From Paucihalobacter sp036825875 (GTDB lineage: Bacteria; Bacteroidota; Bacteroidia; Flavobacteriales; Flavobacteriaceae), in the NCBI RefSeq assembly GCF_036825875.1, contig NZ_DAISXK010000018.1:1-49302 (forward strand): a stretch of DNA of 49,302 nucleotides, given 5' to 3'. Positions 33,013-43,337 of this stretch are shown piece after piece. The stretch's first letter is position 1; the number at the start of each line of letters is the position of its first letter. The position numbers and the translations under genes are program-made. Under the pieces are notes generated by a model that was not told the origin of the DNA, searched no databases, and worked only from the letters and a program-made list of their open reading frames with translations.

Positions 33013-34491
33013 TTAATCGCTTTTATACAACATTTTTCCTGCCGCCTCATATTTATCACCTTCAACCCAAAACGGCGTTTCTAAAGCATTGCCAATATTT
33101 CTACCAGACATCACATAAGCTTGAAAAAACTTATAAAGGTAGTTGTAGTCGAGGGAATCGGCTTCGTCATTCGGACGGTGATAGTATTTGGTAACATCGC
33201 CACTAAATGATGTAAATCCCATCGAAAACGTGGGTGCAGGAATTCCTTTGTTCGCAAAATGTACGTTGTCGCTTCGGTCAAATAAACCTTGTTCAGGTGC
33301 TGGATCGTCGGTTGCTCTGAGTCCGAAGGTTTCGGCAGCACTTGTAATGTGCTCGGTGGCCGTGGTTCGGTTTAATCCTACAATTGTTGCCAATGAGGTA
33401 TCATTGTATCCAGCATTATCACTATTAAAACAAAACACCATTTGTTCTAAAGGTAATACGGGATTTTCAACGTAAAACTTACTGCCTAATAAACCCTTTT
33501 CTTCACCTGTAAACAAAATAAATAGGGCAGAGCGCTTGGTTGGGTATTTGGCTAAATTTTCAGCCATACTCAATACGGTTACCGTTCCCACAGCATTATC
33601 GCGTGCACCGTTGTAAATGGTATCACCAGTTTCGTCAGGGTCGCCAATACCAACGTGATCGTAGTGCGCTGAGTAAATTATAAATTCATTTTTTAATTTG
33701 GGATCGGTACCTTCAACCATTCCAATAACGTTATAATCAACAATGGCTTCCGAGATTTCTGCACTCATTGAAACTGAAGCCTTTACACTGGTGTTTGGTT
33801 TAAAGGAATTTGCAATTTCACTCCCTTCATCTAAAATCCATAAATAGGCAAAATCATTACTTTCTGTGGTTTCAGCTTCATCTAAGGTCAACCGGCTTGT
33901 GTTAAAATTATGTTCAATATATCCCCACATTTGCGCACCTGTATCTAGTAACTCAACAATTCCTATGGCACCATGTTCTTGAGCTAGTTCTTGTTTTTTT
34001 TGTCTTAGCCTGAAAGCAGCCCTTGAATCAGAGGTTTCAGCACTGCCACTTTTTAAAATTAGCAATTTGCCTTTCACATTTTGATTGTTATAATCTGCTT
34101 CTAAACCGTATCCTAAAAAAGCAACCGATTCATTTCCCTTTAGTTTTGCTGCATTTAAAACAGCGTAATTGGCCATTAATTGATTGTTTATAGAAACCTT
34201 AACATCCTTTGGTGGCGATGTCTTTTTAAGTTTTACTTCCTGATAAAAGTTACCGGTTTTCGGATTTGGTAGCACACCGTAACTCCTGAGTGTATTGGCC
34301 AGATATGAAGCTGCTATTTTATTTTCGGCTGTTCCGGTTTCCCGACCTTTTAATAAGTCGTCAGAAAGAAAATATATATGACCTTCAATTATTTCCTTTT
34401 TTACGGTTTCTCGAACGGTGGCTTCATCGGTTTGGGCATAAATTCCGAAGGAGATAAATAGAATCAGGTTAAAAATTGACAATCGCCTCAT
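33013..34491 (-). CDS. Exported M28 aminopeptidase-like metallopeptidase with PA domain
   Basis: A 492-residue protein with a signal peptide (1-19, ending GIYAQ), a PA-like insert (about 110-240) and an M28 domain with ligands His in IYSAHYDHVGIG (about 275), Asp in NGARDNAVG, Glu-Glu in FTGEEKG (about 327), Asp in FNSDNAG and His in YYHRPNDEAD (about 437). It probably removes N-terminal residues from peptides in the periplasm. It starts 15 bases after the amidohydrolase gene, so the two form an operon. Confidence 0.93.
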   Translation of the reverse strand: MRRLSIFNLILFISFGIYAQTDEATVRETVKKEIIEGHIYFLSDDLLKGRETGTAENKIAASYLANTLRSYGVLPNPKTGNFYQEVKLKKTSPPKDVKVSINNQLMANYAVLNAAKLKGNESVAFLGYGLEADYNNQNVKGKLLILKSGSAETSDSRAAFRLRQKKQELAQEHGAIGIVELLDTGAQMWGYIEHNFNTSRLTLDEAETTESNDFAYLWILDEGSEIANSFKPNTSVKASVSMSAEISEAIVDYNVIGMVEGTDPKLKNEFIIYSAHYDHVGIGDPDETGDTIYNGARDNAVGTVTVLSMAENLAKYPTKRSALFILFTGEEKGLLGSKFYVENPVLPLEQMVFCFNSDNAGYNDTSLATIVGLNRTTATEHITSAAETFGLRATDDPAPEQGLFDRSDNVHFANKGIPAPTFSMGFTSFSGDVTKYYHRPNDEADSLDYNYLYKFFQAYVMSGRNIGNALETPFWVEGDKYEAAGKMLYKSD

Positions 34492-34506
34492 GATGTGTTT
34501 TTTAAA

Positions 34507-36228
34507 TTAATTAGCTTGGTATTTTACCTTACCACCAATGATGGTCATACTTACTTTGGTTTTCAAAATGTCGTCTTCAGAAATGGTCATGATATCTTTA
34601 TCAAATACCGTGAAATCGGCCAATTTACCAACTTCAATCGTGCCTTTTTCATTTTCCATAAAGGCTCCGTAAGCCGGCCAAATGGTATAAGACTTTAAGG
34701 CTTGATCTCTGGTCATTTTTTGGTCTGGTTCGTAACCACCTTCGGGTGTGCCAGCTAAAGTTCTTCGAGAAACTGAAGCGTAAAAACTTGGTAAGGGATC
34801 TAATGGCTCAACTGGTGCATCTGTGCCATTTACAATTTTCACTCCTGTTTTAAGCAGTTTTTGCCATACATAAGCGCCTTCAATAATGCGCTGCTCGCCT
34901 AAACGGTCTATTGCCCAAGGCCTGTCCGATGCCATGTGAATGGCCTGCATTGCGGGGATAACACCTAACTCAGCAAATCTTCCAATGTCTTCTGGGTTAA
35001 GGTGTTGAGCGTGTTCTATTCTAAATCTATGATTATTTGCTTTTTCTCGATAGTTATTAAATGCGATTTCATAGCGATCTAGAATTTCACGATTCGCACG
35101 ATCACCAATGGCATGAGCACAAACTTGAAACCCACTTTGAAGTGCTTTTTTTGAAGTGCTTTCTACAAAAGTCATGGGTAAGGTTTCATGTCCATAATGT
35201 CCTTCTCGGTCTGAATATGGTTCCAATAGCCACGCGCCGCGAGAACCCAATGCACCATCACAATTTAGTTTAATGGATCTAATGTCCAAAGTATGTTTAG
35301 CACTGTCAATCATAGGGCCTTTTTGGTACCACTCATTGAGTAAACTTTCATCAAAACCAGTTAGCATAACGTACATACGCACTGGTAATTCGTCTTCCGC
35401 TTTAAGTTCTTGAAGTAAATCAATGACCTGACGATTTTGTCCAGCATCATGAAACCCTGTAATACCCAATTTTAAGCAGGCTTCTTGCGCCATTTTCAGC
35501 GCTTTTTTATCTTGATCACGGTCATTTTTAGGAATGAATTTAGCAACCAATCCAGTGGCACGCTCGGTAAATATACCTGTTGGATTTCCGTCAGTATCGA
35601 TAATGATTTCACCGCCTTCTCCTTCTTTAAGTGTTTCAGATAGTTCTCTTACTGTTGAAGCAGTAACTCCTGCAATTTCCATTGCTTTGGCATTGGCAAA
35701 AGAGGCATGACCACTGGCATGACTTAACAAAATAGGATTATCAGGACTTATAGCACTTAAGTTGTTGTGTGTTTGAAAACCCTTCACTAAATTTTCGGGT
35801 TGTGGTGTCCATTTACTTTGATGCCAGCCACGACCAACAATCCATTGGCCTGGTTCTGCTTTGGCAACCGCATCTTCTACCAGTTCTAATAGTTCGTCAT
35901 AATTTTTAACATTGAGTAAATCAATATTTAATTCATTATAGCCAATGCCTAGTATATGGCCATGTCCTTCGATAAAGCCCGGTGTAAGGGTTTTACCATT
36001 TAAGTCTATGACCTGTGTGTTGTCATTCTTTGGAATTTGGGATTCGTCATCGCCAACGTAAATAATGATATCATCCTTAACGGCTATGATTTTGGCATTA
36101 GGTTGTGAGTCGTTAGCATTATAAATACTGCCGTTTTTGATAATTAAACTGGCGGCTTCAGGGCTGCTGGTGTTACTGTTGCAGCTGCAAAAAAGCACTG
36201 CCATTAATAGATATAGGTATTTTAGCAT
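34507..36228 (-). CDS. Amidohydrolase lipoprotein (YtcJ type)
   Basis: A 573-residue amidohydrolase. The lipobox FCSC (Cys 14 or 16) predicts membrane anchoring. The metal-binding start is FIEGHGHILGIG (about residues 85-96, His-x-His), with ICAHAIGDRANREILDRY, RIEHAQHL and NGTDAPVEPLDPLPSF as the later YtcJ-family motifs. Related enzymes act on N-substituted or imide-like bonds; the substrate is unknown. It is the first gene of a two-gene unit with the M28 peptidase. The 294-base gap upstream (36229-36522) holds no gene that I can see. Confidence 0.93.
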   Translation of the reverse strand: MLKYLYLLMAVLFCSCNSNTSSPEAASLIIKNGSIYNANDSQPNAKIIAVKDDIIIYVGDDESQIPKNDNTQVIDLNGKTLTPGFIEGHGHILGIGYNELNIDLLNVKNYDELLELVEDAVAKAEPGQWIVGRGWHQSKWTPQPENLVKGFQTHNNLSAISPDNPILLSHASGHASFANAKAMEIAGVTASTVRELSETLKEGEGGEIIIDTDGNPTGIFTERATGLVAKFIPKNDRDQDKKALKMAQEACLKLGITGFHDAGQNRQVIDLLQELKAEDELPVRMYVMLTGFDESLLNEWYQKGPMIDSAKHTLDIRSIKLNCDGALGSRGAWLLEPYSDREGHYGHETLPMTFVESTSKKALQSGFQVCAHAIGDRANREILDRYEIAFNNYREKANNHRFRIEHAQHLNPEDIGRFAELGVIPAMQAIHMASDRPWAIDRLGEQRIIEGAYVWQKLLKTGVKIVNGTDAPVEPLDPLPSFYASVSRRTLAGTPEGGYEPDQKMTRDQALKSYTIWPAYGAFMENEKGTIEVGKLADFTVFDKDIMTISEDDILKTKVSMTIIGGKVKYQAN

Positions 36229-36522
36229 GGTTCGTTAATTTTAATAGGAGTGAAAGTTACGCAAAAAAGCTAAAGTTTTAACGGTGAATGGGGTGTTTAA
36301 CAGTCGCGTTTTGGATCTATTTATAAAATAATAAAATAGAGGCATAATGGTTATTTATGTGCCCTAAAGGTTTAACACAATCACATTTTTAGTGCTTTAA
36401 TTGGTTTAAGTATAGAGATAGTAATTTCAGTTTTGCCTTTCGATTTTTTCTAAATCCCGACCATCTATTTGAATAAATTCTATTCACTTTTATCATCTCT
36501 AAATAAAAAAACAAGATAAGCG

Positions 36523-36975
36523 CTATAATATCCCCCGAATCAAAAACAGCGATGCAAACGCGATGATGGCGTAAAGTTCTGGGAAAACTGCCAAAATCAA
36601 TGCACGGCCAAATACATCGTTTCCTGAACCAATGCTATCAATACTGCTGGCACAAACTTTGCCCTGATACATGCCTGATATCAATCCGGCAATACCAAGT
36701 GCCAAACCGCCACCAAGAATTCCGGCGCCTTGTAACAAGGTCATTTCGGGACTAATTAAATCCTGTAAAATAAAGAATCCGGCAAAGCCATAGAGCCCCT
36801 GGGTACCAGGAAGTGCACTAAGTACAATAAACGAACCGAAAGATTCCGGACGCTTTTTTAAAGCACCAACGGTGGCTTGTGCGCCAATGGCGGTGCCCAT
36901 GGCACTACCACATCCTGATAGGCCTACTAAGAGTCCGATGCCAATAAATGCGAGTGTTAAAGGTAATGTTTCCAT
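36523..36975 (-). CDS. ntpK: V/A-type ATPase subunit K (membrane rotor)
   Basis: A 150-residue, four-helix double-hairpin proteolipid forming the rotor ring. The ion-site residues are L55, T58, Q59 and Y62 in LPGTQGLYG, Q104 in YQGKV and E133 in PELYA. From memory of Enterococcus hirae NtpK these equal L61, T64, Q65, Y68, Q110 and E139, the complete Na+ ligand set, at a constant offset of six. This predicts Na+ coupling. It is the last gene of the operon, 10 bases after subunit I. Confidence 0.95.
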   Translation of the reverse strand: METLPLTLAFIGIGLLVGLSGCGSAMGTAIGAQATVGALKKRPESFGSFIVLSALPGTQGLYGFAGFFILQDLISPEMTLLQGAGILGGGLALGIAGLISGMYQGKVCASSIDSIGSGNDVFGRALILAVFPELYAIIAFASLFLIRGIL

Positions 36976-36985
36976 AAATGTGTTA

Positions 36986-38812
36986 TTAAGATTCTATAGG
37001 TTGTTTTTTAAATGGTTGGTAGGCTTTGCCGCCGCCTTTAAATTGGGCATTGTTGTAAAATTCTACAAAGGTTAATCTAAGCGGATGCACAAACGATCCC
37101 AGCACTGCGATACAAAAATTAAGGGTATGGCCAAATAATAGGAAAACTACCCCAATGAGAACGCCCCACCAGCTATTCTCCATAATTTGCATACCTATTT
37201 GGTTGACCACCAAGCCAAGAACTGAAGAAGCTACCCCTAATGCAAATAATCGCACATAAGACAATACATCACCCAATACGCCCGTGAAAATAAAAAAGAG
37301 TGGTAACAAACCGGTGGCAGCTCTGGCTGGCAAAGCTTGCTCCATATCGTGAAAAAAGAGTACCAATAGCACACCGCCTATCAACAATATATTGCGCATC
37401 ATTCCAAAGTGTTGCAGTGCGGTAATCTCTTGCATGTCTGCCAAAAAAATCCAGATAAGACCAGTAACGATGCACAGTTTGCCAATTTGGGAAATGGCCT
37501 TGGTATAGTGATCAAAGCGCAGTTTATTATAAATTGAAACGAAGATCCCCAGAAAGATTTGTACCACACCAATCATTAAAGCCACATTAAAGGCATTGAA
37601 CATAAAATCACGATCATCGGGTATCAGCACGTATTTACCTAGCATTTGAAAAAGTTCCCATTGTTCTGAATTGGTGGGAATACCAAAAACGCTGCCGGAC
37701 TTTACTAATCCCATAACCGTGGTCATCAGTCCCAGTATCATGCCCATCAATGCCAAGCTTTTGGTAAGTTTTAAAAAGCCAAACCAACCTATAAGCGAAG
37801 CTGCAAAGAAAATGAGCCCGTAACCCGCATCGCCAAGACAGTAAGCAAACATGATAGGGTAGAAGACAGCAATGAGCGGTGTTGGATCCCATTCGTAGTA
37901 ATTGGGCAACTCGAAAATTTTTGTAATAGGTTCAAACAGCTTTGAATACTTGTTATTCTGAAGCTTTACCGGCACTTCATTTTCCGGTTTTGGGGTTTCT
38001 ATGGCATAGGATAATTGTTCGGTTTTTAAGTATTTGATTAAATCAGTTTCCATGGCAGCAGGAAACCAGCCAATGAGTGATAAAATGGCTCCTTTTTTAT
38101 GCTCGTAATAACTGCCTTGTGCCATGGCAAAGGCCAACTGGTTTTCAAGGTTTGTTAATTCAGCTTTTAGGTTGGTTAAGCAACTTGAATAGGATGCGAT
38201 TTCTTGTTGTATCTTTTCATTTTCTTTTTGCAATGTTTCTTCAAACTTTATAAGTTCTGATAATGTGCGTTCTGGTACTTTAACCGACTCAAATGGAATT
38301 GGTTTCTCCGGTTTGCCAATAACCACAAAATAAACCTGATTGGAAGTAATTTGTACCAACCTATGAATTAGCGAACCAAAATCATAGGTGTCGTATTCTT
38401 TTTTGGTAGCGATACATAGCTTAACCTTAATGCCGCTCGCTCTTAGACGTTGAATTTTACTTAAATCAAAATCGCCCCATGGTATGCGTTGCAGCTTATC
38501 CTTCAAGAGTGATTCTTTTTGAAGAACATTAGCATCCATGCGATGCTTTAGATCAAGTACATCATTAACTGCATAATTAACTGGTTCTTGCGCTTTGTGA
38601 GACTTACTTGTTTTTTTGCTCTCATGTGCCTCGATGATGTCAATCGCCTTAATGAGCCTATTCTTGTCCTGTTGTAGTACATCTAAAGCGTCGCTGTGAA
38701 AATCTTTGTTGAATTCAATATGCAACACACCAATCTTCTGCAGCATTTCTGTGATTTGCAGCCGTTGCCGATGAAAGACAAGTAAGGTCAATTTTTTAAA
38801 TGAAGCTGTCAT
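36986..38812 (-). CDS. ntpI: V/A-type ATPase subunit I (membrane stator)
   Basis: A 608-residue subunit I/a: a cytoplasmic N-terminal half (about 1-310) with coiled coil (ETLQKENEKIQQEIASY), and a membrane half with seven or eight helices (about 315-590). The ion half-channel Arg is expected in LSYVRLFALGVASSVLG (about 530). It links the ring with the peripheral stalk. The start overlaps the subunit D stop by 4 bases. Confidence 0.95.
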   Translation of the reverse strand: MTASFKKLTLLVFHRQRLQITEMLQKIGVLHIEFNKDFHSDALDVLQQDKNRLIKAIDIIEAHESKKTSKSHKAQEPVNYAVNDVLDLKHRMDANVLQKESLLKDKLQRIPWGDFDLSKIQRLRASGIKVKLCIATKKEYDTYDFGSLIHRLVQITSNQVYFVVIGKPEKPIPFESVKVPERTLSELIKFEETLQKENEKIQQEIASYSSCLTNLKAELTNLENQLAFAMAQGSYYEHKKGAILSLIGWFPAAMETDLIKYLKTEQLSYAIETPKPENEVPVKLQNNKYSKLFEPITKIFELPNYYEWDPTPLIAVFYPIMFAYCLGDAGYGLIFFAASLIGWFGFLKLTKSLALMGMILGLMTTVMGLVKSGSVFGIPTNSEQWELFQMLGKYVLIPDDRDFMFNAFNVALMIGVVQIFLGIFVSIYNKLRFDHYTKAISQIGKLCIVTGLIWIFLADMQEITALQHFGMMRNILLIGGVLLVLFFHDMEQALPARAATGLLPLFFIFTGVLGDVLSYVRLFALGVASSVLGLVVNQIGMQIMENSWWGVLIGVVFLLFGHTLNFCIAVLGSFVHPLRLTFVEFYNNAQFKGGGKAYQPFKKQPIES

Positions 38813-39402
38813 GCGGCTTTGCTCTCTTTTCGTTTCTTTACAATTTTCTGTGCAGCTTTTGAGATGTTTTCCTTGTCTTCTAAAAAGCGCTTAATCTTCA
38901 GTATAGCATCTTCATATTCTGGAATTTGCACTTTTTCATAGAGGTTGACTTTTTGGGTCGTTTTTTTTCTTGCTAAATCCAGAATGTCAATTTGTTGTTG
39001 CAAAATATCAGCTTTTATATTGAGCGTGATGACCTCTTTCAACAAGGCTATGCCGCCGGGTACCCAAGCAGGCATACGCCACCAGCTAACATCAACAATT
39101 CTAAATTTAATTGATTTAATTTCAGGAACATTTACGCCAATTACTTTTTTCTTAAACGTTTCTATGTTGTCCATCACGAGGACTTCAGGAAACGCCGCCC
39201 AAAAAGCCTCGTAATTGTCTAATCTGGCTTTGAGTTTCTCTCTCTGCTGGCTTATTTTCTCTAGTTCATTCATAAGTTTCACTACCTCTAAACGCAGGGC
39301 CGTTTCTTTATTTTTCAGAATGGGCAAAGCCTTCTGCCTAATAGCAAGTTGCCGCTTAAACAGTTGCACAGTGGTTTTATTATAGTGAAATTTTAATGCC
39401 AT
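38809..39402 (-). CDS. ntpD: V/A-type ATPase subunit D (central shaft)
   Basis: A 197-residue, highly helical and basic subunit D that forms the rotating shaft. N-terminal coiled coil KRQLAIRQKALPILKNKETA and C-terminal long helix ending in KKRKESKAA match the family. It starts 1 base after subunit B and overlaps subunit I by 4 bases. Confidence 0.92.
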   Translation of the reverse strand: MALKFHYNKTTVQLFKRQLAIRQKALPILKNKETALRLEVVKLMNELEKISQQREKLKARLDNYEAFWAAFPEVLVMDNIETFKKKVIGVNVPEIKSIKFRIVDVSWWRMPAWVPGGIALLKEVITLNIKADILQQQIDILDLARKKTTQKVNLYEKVQIPEYEDAILKIKRFLEDKENISKAAQKIVKKRKESKAA

Positions 39403-39403
39403 G

Positions 39404-40735
39404 TTATGAAGCGTTTATAGTTTGCTCTTCATGCCAGTACTGTTCTATAAATTCTTCTTTGATGCCCACTTCAAATTTTTTGAAATAGGTTTGCAAGAGT
39501 TCCCATCCTGTGTCGAGCATTTGGTCGATGGGAATATTAACATCTACAGCTAGTAATTTCCTAGAATATTCCTTTGCGAAGTCCAAACAGCGCTTGTCGT
39601 ATTCGTTAAGGTCAAATCCATTTTCTTTTTTGGTCTTGGCATCCATAGCATCGGCATAAAGTCTAACCAGCGCATTCATCACCTGCGGATGGTCTTCACG
39701 GGTCTTTTTACCTATCACATTTTGCTTCAGTCTTGATAGGCTGCGAAACGGATCTATAATTACCTTGCCAATATCGGCGTCTTGCTTCAAAAACAATTGC
39801 CCTTCGGTAATGTAACCTGTATTATCGGGTATGGCATGGGTAATATCACCTTCATTTAAGGTGGTAACGGCTATGATGGTGATAGAACCGCCATGGGCAA
39901 ATTGAACTGATTTTTCATAGATACTGGCCAAGTCACTGTACAGTGAACCAGGCATGGAATCTTTAGAGGGAATTTGATCCATTTTATTAGCTACAATCGC
40001 TAAAGCATCGGCGTAAAGCGTCATATCAGTAATTAAAACCAGTACTTTTTGTTTTTGGTCATTGGCAAAATATTCCGCAGCTGTACAGGCCATATCGGGT
40101 ATGAGAAGGCGCTCTAACGGCGGATTTTCAGAAGTATTGATAAAGCAAACAATTTTATTAAGTACACCGGCTTTGGTAAAGGTATTTTTAAAAAATAGGT
40201 AATCGTCATTAGACAAGCCCATACCGCCCAAAATAATTTTATCGGCTTCAGCACGCATGGCTACTTCAGCCAGCACCTGATTGTAAGGCTGATCTGGATT
40301 TGCAAAAAACGGTATTTTTTGTCCTGTAACTAAGGTGTTGTTGAGGTCGATGCCTGCAATACCTGTTGCTAATAAGGTAGAAGGCTGTGAACGCTTTACG
40401 GGGTTAACCGCATTTCCCTTGATAACTCTATCTTCGCCGCGAAGTTCGGGACCGCCATCAATAGGTTCTCCGTAACCATTCAGAAATCTGCCAGCAAGCA
40501 AGTCGCTTACTTTTAACGAAGGCGGCGAACCGCTAAAAATCACTTCAGAATGAGAGGAAACACCTTCTGTTCCAGAAAACACCTGTACAGTTACATTGTC
40601 TCCAAGCACGCTAATAACTTGCGCAGGCATACCATTAACTCTTGCTAACTCACCATAACGTGCACCTTCAGCCTTTAAAGTGCAGGTGGCCTTTGTGATA
40701 TTTGAAATTTTAGTATAAATACGCTTAAATCCCAT
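39404..40735 (-). CDS. ntpB: V/A-type ATPase subunit B
   Basis: A 443-residue non-catalytic nucleotide-binding subunit. It has the family PINPVKR-like segment (KGNAVNPVKRSQPS), TGIAGIDLNNTLVTGQKIPFF, and the sector SMPGSLYSDLASIYEKS. No intact Walker A is present, as expected. It lies 5 bases after subunit A. Confidence 0.96.
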   Translation of the reverse strand: MGFKRIYTKISNITKATCTLKAEGARYGELARVNGMPAQVISVLGDNVTVQVFSGTEGVSSHSEVIFSGSPPSLKVSDLLAGRFLNGYGEPIDGGPELRGEDRVIKGNAVNPVKRSQPSTLLATGIAGIDLNNTLVTGQKIPFFANPDQPYNQVLAEVAMRAEADKIILGGMGLSNDDYLFFKNTFTKAGVLNKIVCFINTSENPPLERLLIPDMACTAAEYFANDQKQKVLVLITDMTLYADALAIVANKMDQIPSKDSMPGSLYSDLASIYEKSVQFAHGGSITIIAVTTLNEGDITHAIPDNTGYITEGQLFLKQDADIGKVIIDPFRSLSRLKQNVIGKKTREDHPQVMNALVRLYADAMDAKTKKENGFDLNEYDKRCLDFAKEYSRKLLAVDVNIPIDQMLDTGWELLQTYFKKFEVGIKEEFIEQYWHEEQTINAS

Positions 40736-40740
40736 ATTTT

Positions 40741-42510
40741 TTATAATTCTGTTAGGGTTTTTTCTCTCATGTTTTGCAGAGCCTTCTCGAGTTCCTTATG
40801 ATGTTTTTTAAATTGGGAGGAATCAAAAGGAGAATAATTCATTTGTTTGAGGATATTGATGATTTGTTTAAAAAAAGTACCTACTTCTTCAAATTCAGAG
40901 AAATGAAATTCCATGTATCCTATTTCCATGAGCTTATTAAACATGTACTGTTGCCTTTCTAGCGAGGTGTTCATGTCTACGTCATCAAACGAATCTTGTT
41001 GAATGAGCGCAAAATCAATCATTTCACTTTTCCAAAAAACAACATGATACTCAACTGGTACGGCATCATCTCCTAAAATGCTGATTTGATCTCTGGCTTC
41101 CAATCCATTACGGATTAGGTCTTTGCATTTTTTTACCTTTGCCACCCAGCCTTTCTGTATAGATGTATCGGTGTTTTCAACAAATTCTGGATAATCTAAA
41201 TACTTGGAATAGGAGGCAATGGGGTCAATAGCGGGATATCTTTTGGCATCGGCACGTTTCTGAGACAATGCATAAAAGCATCGTGCCACTTTACTAGTAG
41301 ATTCGGTTACGGGTTCTTTAAAATTACCTCCTGCCGGAGACACAGTACCAATAAATGTAACAGATCCCCAGGCGCCGTTGTTAAGTTCGGTAAGTCCGGC
41401 ACGGCTGTAGAAATTGGCTATGGTAGCCGGAAGTTCTACAGGAAAAGCGTCGGGTCCAGGGAGTTCTTCCATTCTGTTGGACATTTCCCGCAGTGCCTGT
41501 GCCCATCTGGAGGTACTATCGGCCAGAATCAATACTTTTAGGCCCATAGCGCGATAATATTCTGCCAACGTCATTCCCACGTAAACCGAAGCTTCCCGAG
41601 CGGCTACTGGCATATTGGAAGTGTTACAAATAATGGTGGTTTTTTCGTCTAAAGTTCTTCCTGTATCGGGGTCAGTAAGTTTGGGGAACTCTGTAAAAAT
41701 TTCTACCACTTCATTGGCGCGTTCGCCACAAGCTACCATAATTAAAATATCGGCCTTACTGTTTTTAGCTATGGCTTGTTGCAACACTGTTTTTCCGGTT
41801 CCAAATGGACCAGGAATATAACCTGTTCCGCCTTCGGCTATTGGGTTGAGTGTATCGATAACGCGTAAACCGGTTTGAAGAATTTTGTTGGGTCTTATTT
41901 TTTGTCGAAAGGTTCTGATGGCTCTCTTAACTGGCCACTTTTGTACCATAGTAACTTCAATTTTTTCTCCCTTTTCCGAAGATAAGACAGCCATAACATC
42001 ATTGATGAGGTAGTCACCTTTTTTAACAACCGATTCTACAGTATAAGTGCCTTTTAGTGTAAATGGCACCATTATTTTATGGTCAATCCAGTTTTCTTTC
42101 ACGCTGCCTAGCCAATCGCCGGCATGCACGGTTTCTCCTGCTTTAATTAAAGGGGTGAAGCTGTAATAAACGTCGCTGTCTAAAGGCGGTGTGGTTTGGC
42201 CCATATCAATAAACAAACCACTCATTTTTGTGAGGTCGTTTTGAAGTCCGTCGTATTTTTTAGAAAGTATACCCGGACCCAATTCAACTTCCAGCAATCG
42301 GCCGGTGAAATCTACCAAACTACCCATTTTAATAGTCATGCTAGTTTCAAAAAGCTGCGCAGAGACTTGTGTTCCTGTAATACGGATCACCTCTGCCATC
42401 AACCGTTTATTTTCGGTGTGAATCAGGCATATTTCATTTTGGGTAACCGCTCCGTGAGCCTCAATAAAAATAAGGTTGGAAATTACGCCAGTTACTTTTC
42501 CTGTATTCAT
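40741..42510 (-). CDS. ntpA: V/A-type ATPase catalytic subunit A
   Basis: A 589-residue catalytic subunit with Walker A GPFGTGKT at 234-241, the A-specific bulge domain (about 110-200), ADSTSRWAQALREMSNRMEELPGP and LSQKRADAKRYPAIDPIASYS. It hydrolyses or makes ATP at the A/B interface. Its start overlaps the DUF2764 stop by 4 bases. Confidence 0.97.
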   Translation of the reverse strand: MNTGKVTGVISNLIFIEAHGAVTQNEICLIHTENKRLMAEVIRITGTQVSAQLFETSMTIKMGSLVDFTGRLLEVELGPGILSKKYDGLQNDLTKMSGLFIDMGQTTPPLDSDVYYSFTPLIKAGETVHAGDWLGSVKENWIDHKIMVPFTLKGTYTVESVVKKGDYLINDVMAVLSSEKGEKIEVTMVQKWPVKRAIRTFRQKIRPNKILQTGLRVIDTLNPIAEGGTGYIPGPFGTGKTVLQQAIAKNSKADILIMVACGERANEVVEIFTEFPKLTDPDTGRTLDEKTTIICNTSNMPVAAREASVYVGMTLAEYYRAMGLKVLILADSTSRWAQALREMSNRMEELPGPDAFPVELPATIANFYSRAGLTELNNGAWGSVTFIGTVSPAGGNFKEPVTESTSKVARCFYALSQKRADAKRYPAIDPIASYSKYLDYPEFVENTDTSIQKGWVAKVKKCKDLIRNGLEARDQISILGDDAVPVEYHVVFWKSEMIDFALIQQDSFDDVDMNTSLERQQYMFNKLMEIGYMEFHFSEFEEVGTFFKQIINILKQMNYSPFDSSQFKKHHKELEKALQNMREKTLTEL

Positions 42511-43337
42511 ATCGCTGGAGTTTTTGTAGATGTTACATCGTTAATAATTTTATGAAGTAGCTTTTCAAAGCATTCCTGGCCATTTGATGAATCAATAATT
42601 GCCCAACGCTGTATGATTTGTAGTTTGATGGTATAGGCGAAAACATCTTCAGTACCAAACAAGCCTTGGGTTTTTTCTTCCAAAAAATCCCATATCACCG
42701 TATCTATAAAGCGCTCTATTTTTTCAGGTTTATTTTCGGATAATACTTTAATAAGTGCATTTAAATAAGGATAATCTTTTGTGACTAAAGCAGAAGGTGA
42801 CCGATCCGGGCCAACTTGCAAAATTAACCTGTCGGCATCATGAATGTTGGGTTGGGAAAGGAAATCATAGGTATTGAAGTGAAACGCTGCAATAAGTGAT
42901 TTTAATTCCCTAACAAAAGTAAAGTAATTGGATAAAAAGGTATTATCTAAACCAAATACTTCATTGTAAAACCTGTCTATTATGGCATCTTCCATGTCTC
43001 TTGGATTCATGTTCGCCAATCGATCTTCATTTTCTGCCAGAAAATCGTTCATAAAATCGGGAAAGTTTTTTCGGCTTAATTTGTATGCTTTTATGTCTTC
43101 AAGATTGAATACGCTTGGTTTTTTAAATGGTGCTGTTGGAAAGGCTTTGTACTCTTGACAAAGTATTGACAACAGGTTATTTATATCATTCGGATAGATT
43201 AGGTACCTCAATAATTTTTTATCCTTCTTGGTGAGGTTTCGTCTAATCATATCGAAAAGGTCATCAAAGTCTAAGTTTGACGAATCCATCTGTGGAGACA
43301 TATCAGGAAGGCTAGATATGAGATAGTAGTAGTTCAT
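42507..43337 (-). CDS. DUF2764 protein, putative subunit-C-like component of the V/A-ATPase
   Basis: A 276-residue, mostly helical protein that opens with MNYYYLISSLPDMSPQMD, the DUF2764 signature. These proteins occur almost only in V/A-ATPase operons of Bacteroidota, Chlamydiae and spirochaetes, at the place where other operons have subunit C. A coupling role between shaft and ring is inferred from context. It overlaps both neighbours by 4 bases (E and A), which suggests tight translational coupling. Confidence 0.9.
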   Translation of the reverse strand: MNYYYLISSLPDMSPQMDSSNLDFDDLFDMIRRNLTKKDKKLLRYLIYPNDINNLLSILCQEYKAFPTAPFKKPSVFNLEDIKAYKLSRKNFPDFMNDFLAENEDRLANMNPRDMEDAIIDRFYNEVFGLDNTFLSNYFTFVRELKSLIAAFHFNTYDFLSQPNIHDADRLILQVGPDRSPSALVTKDYPYLNALIKVLSENKPEKIERFIDTVIWDFLEEKTQGLFGTEDVFAYTIKLQIIQRWAIIDSSNGQECFEKLLHKIINDVTSTKTPAI

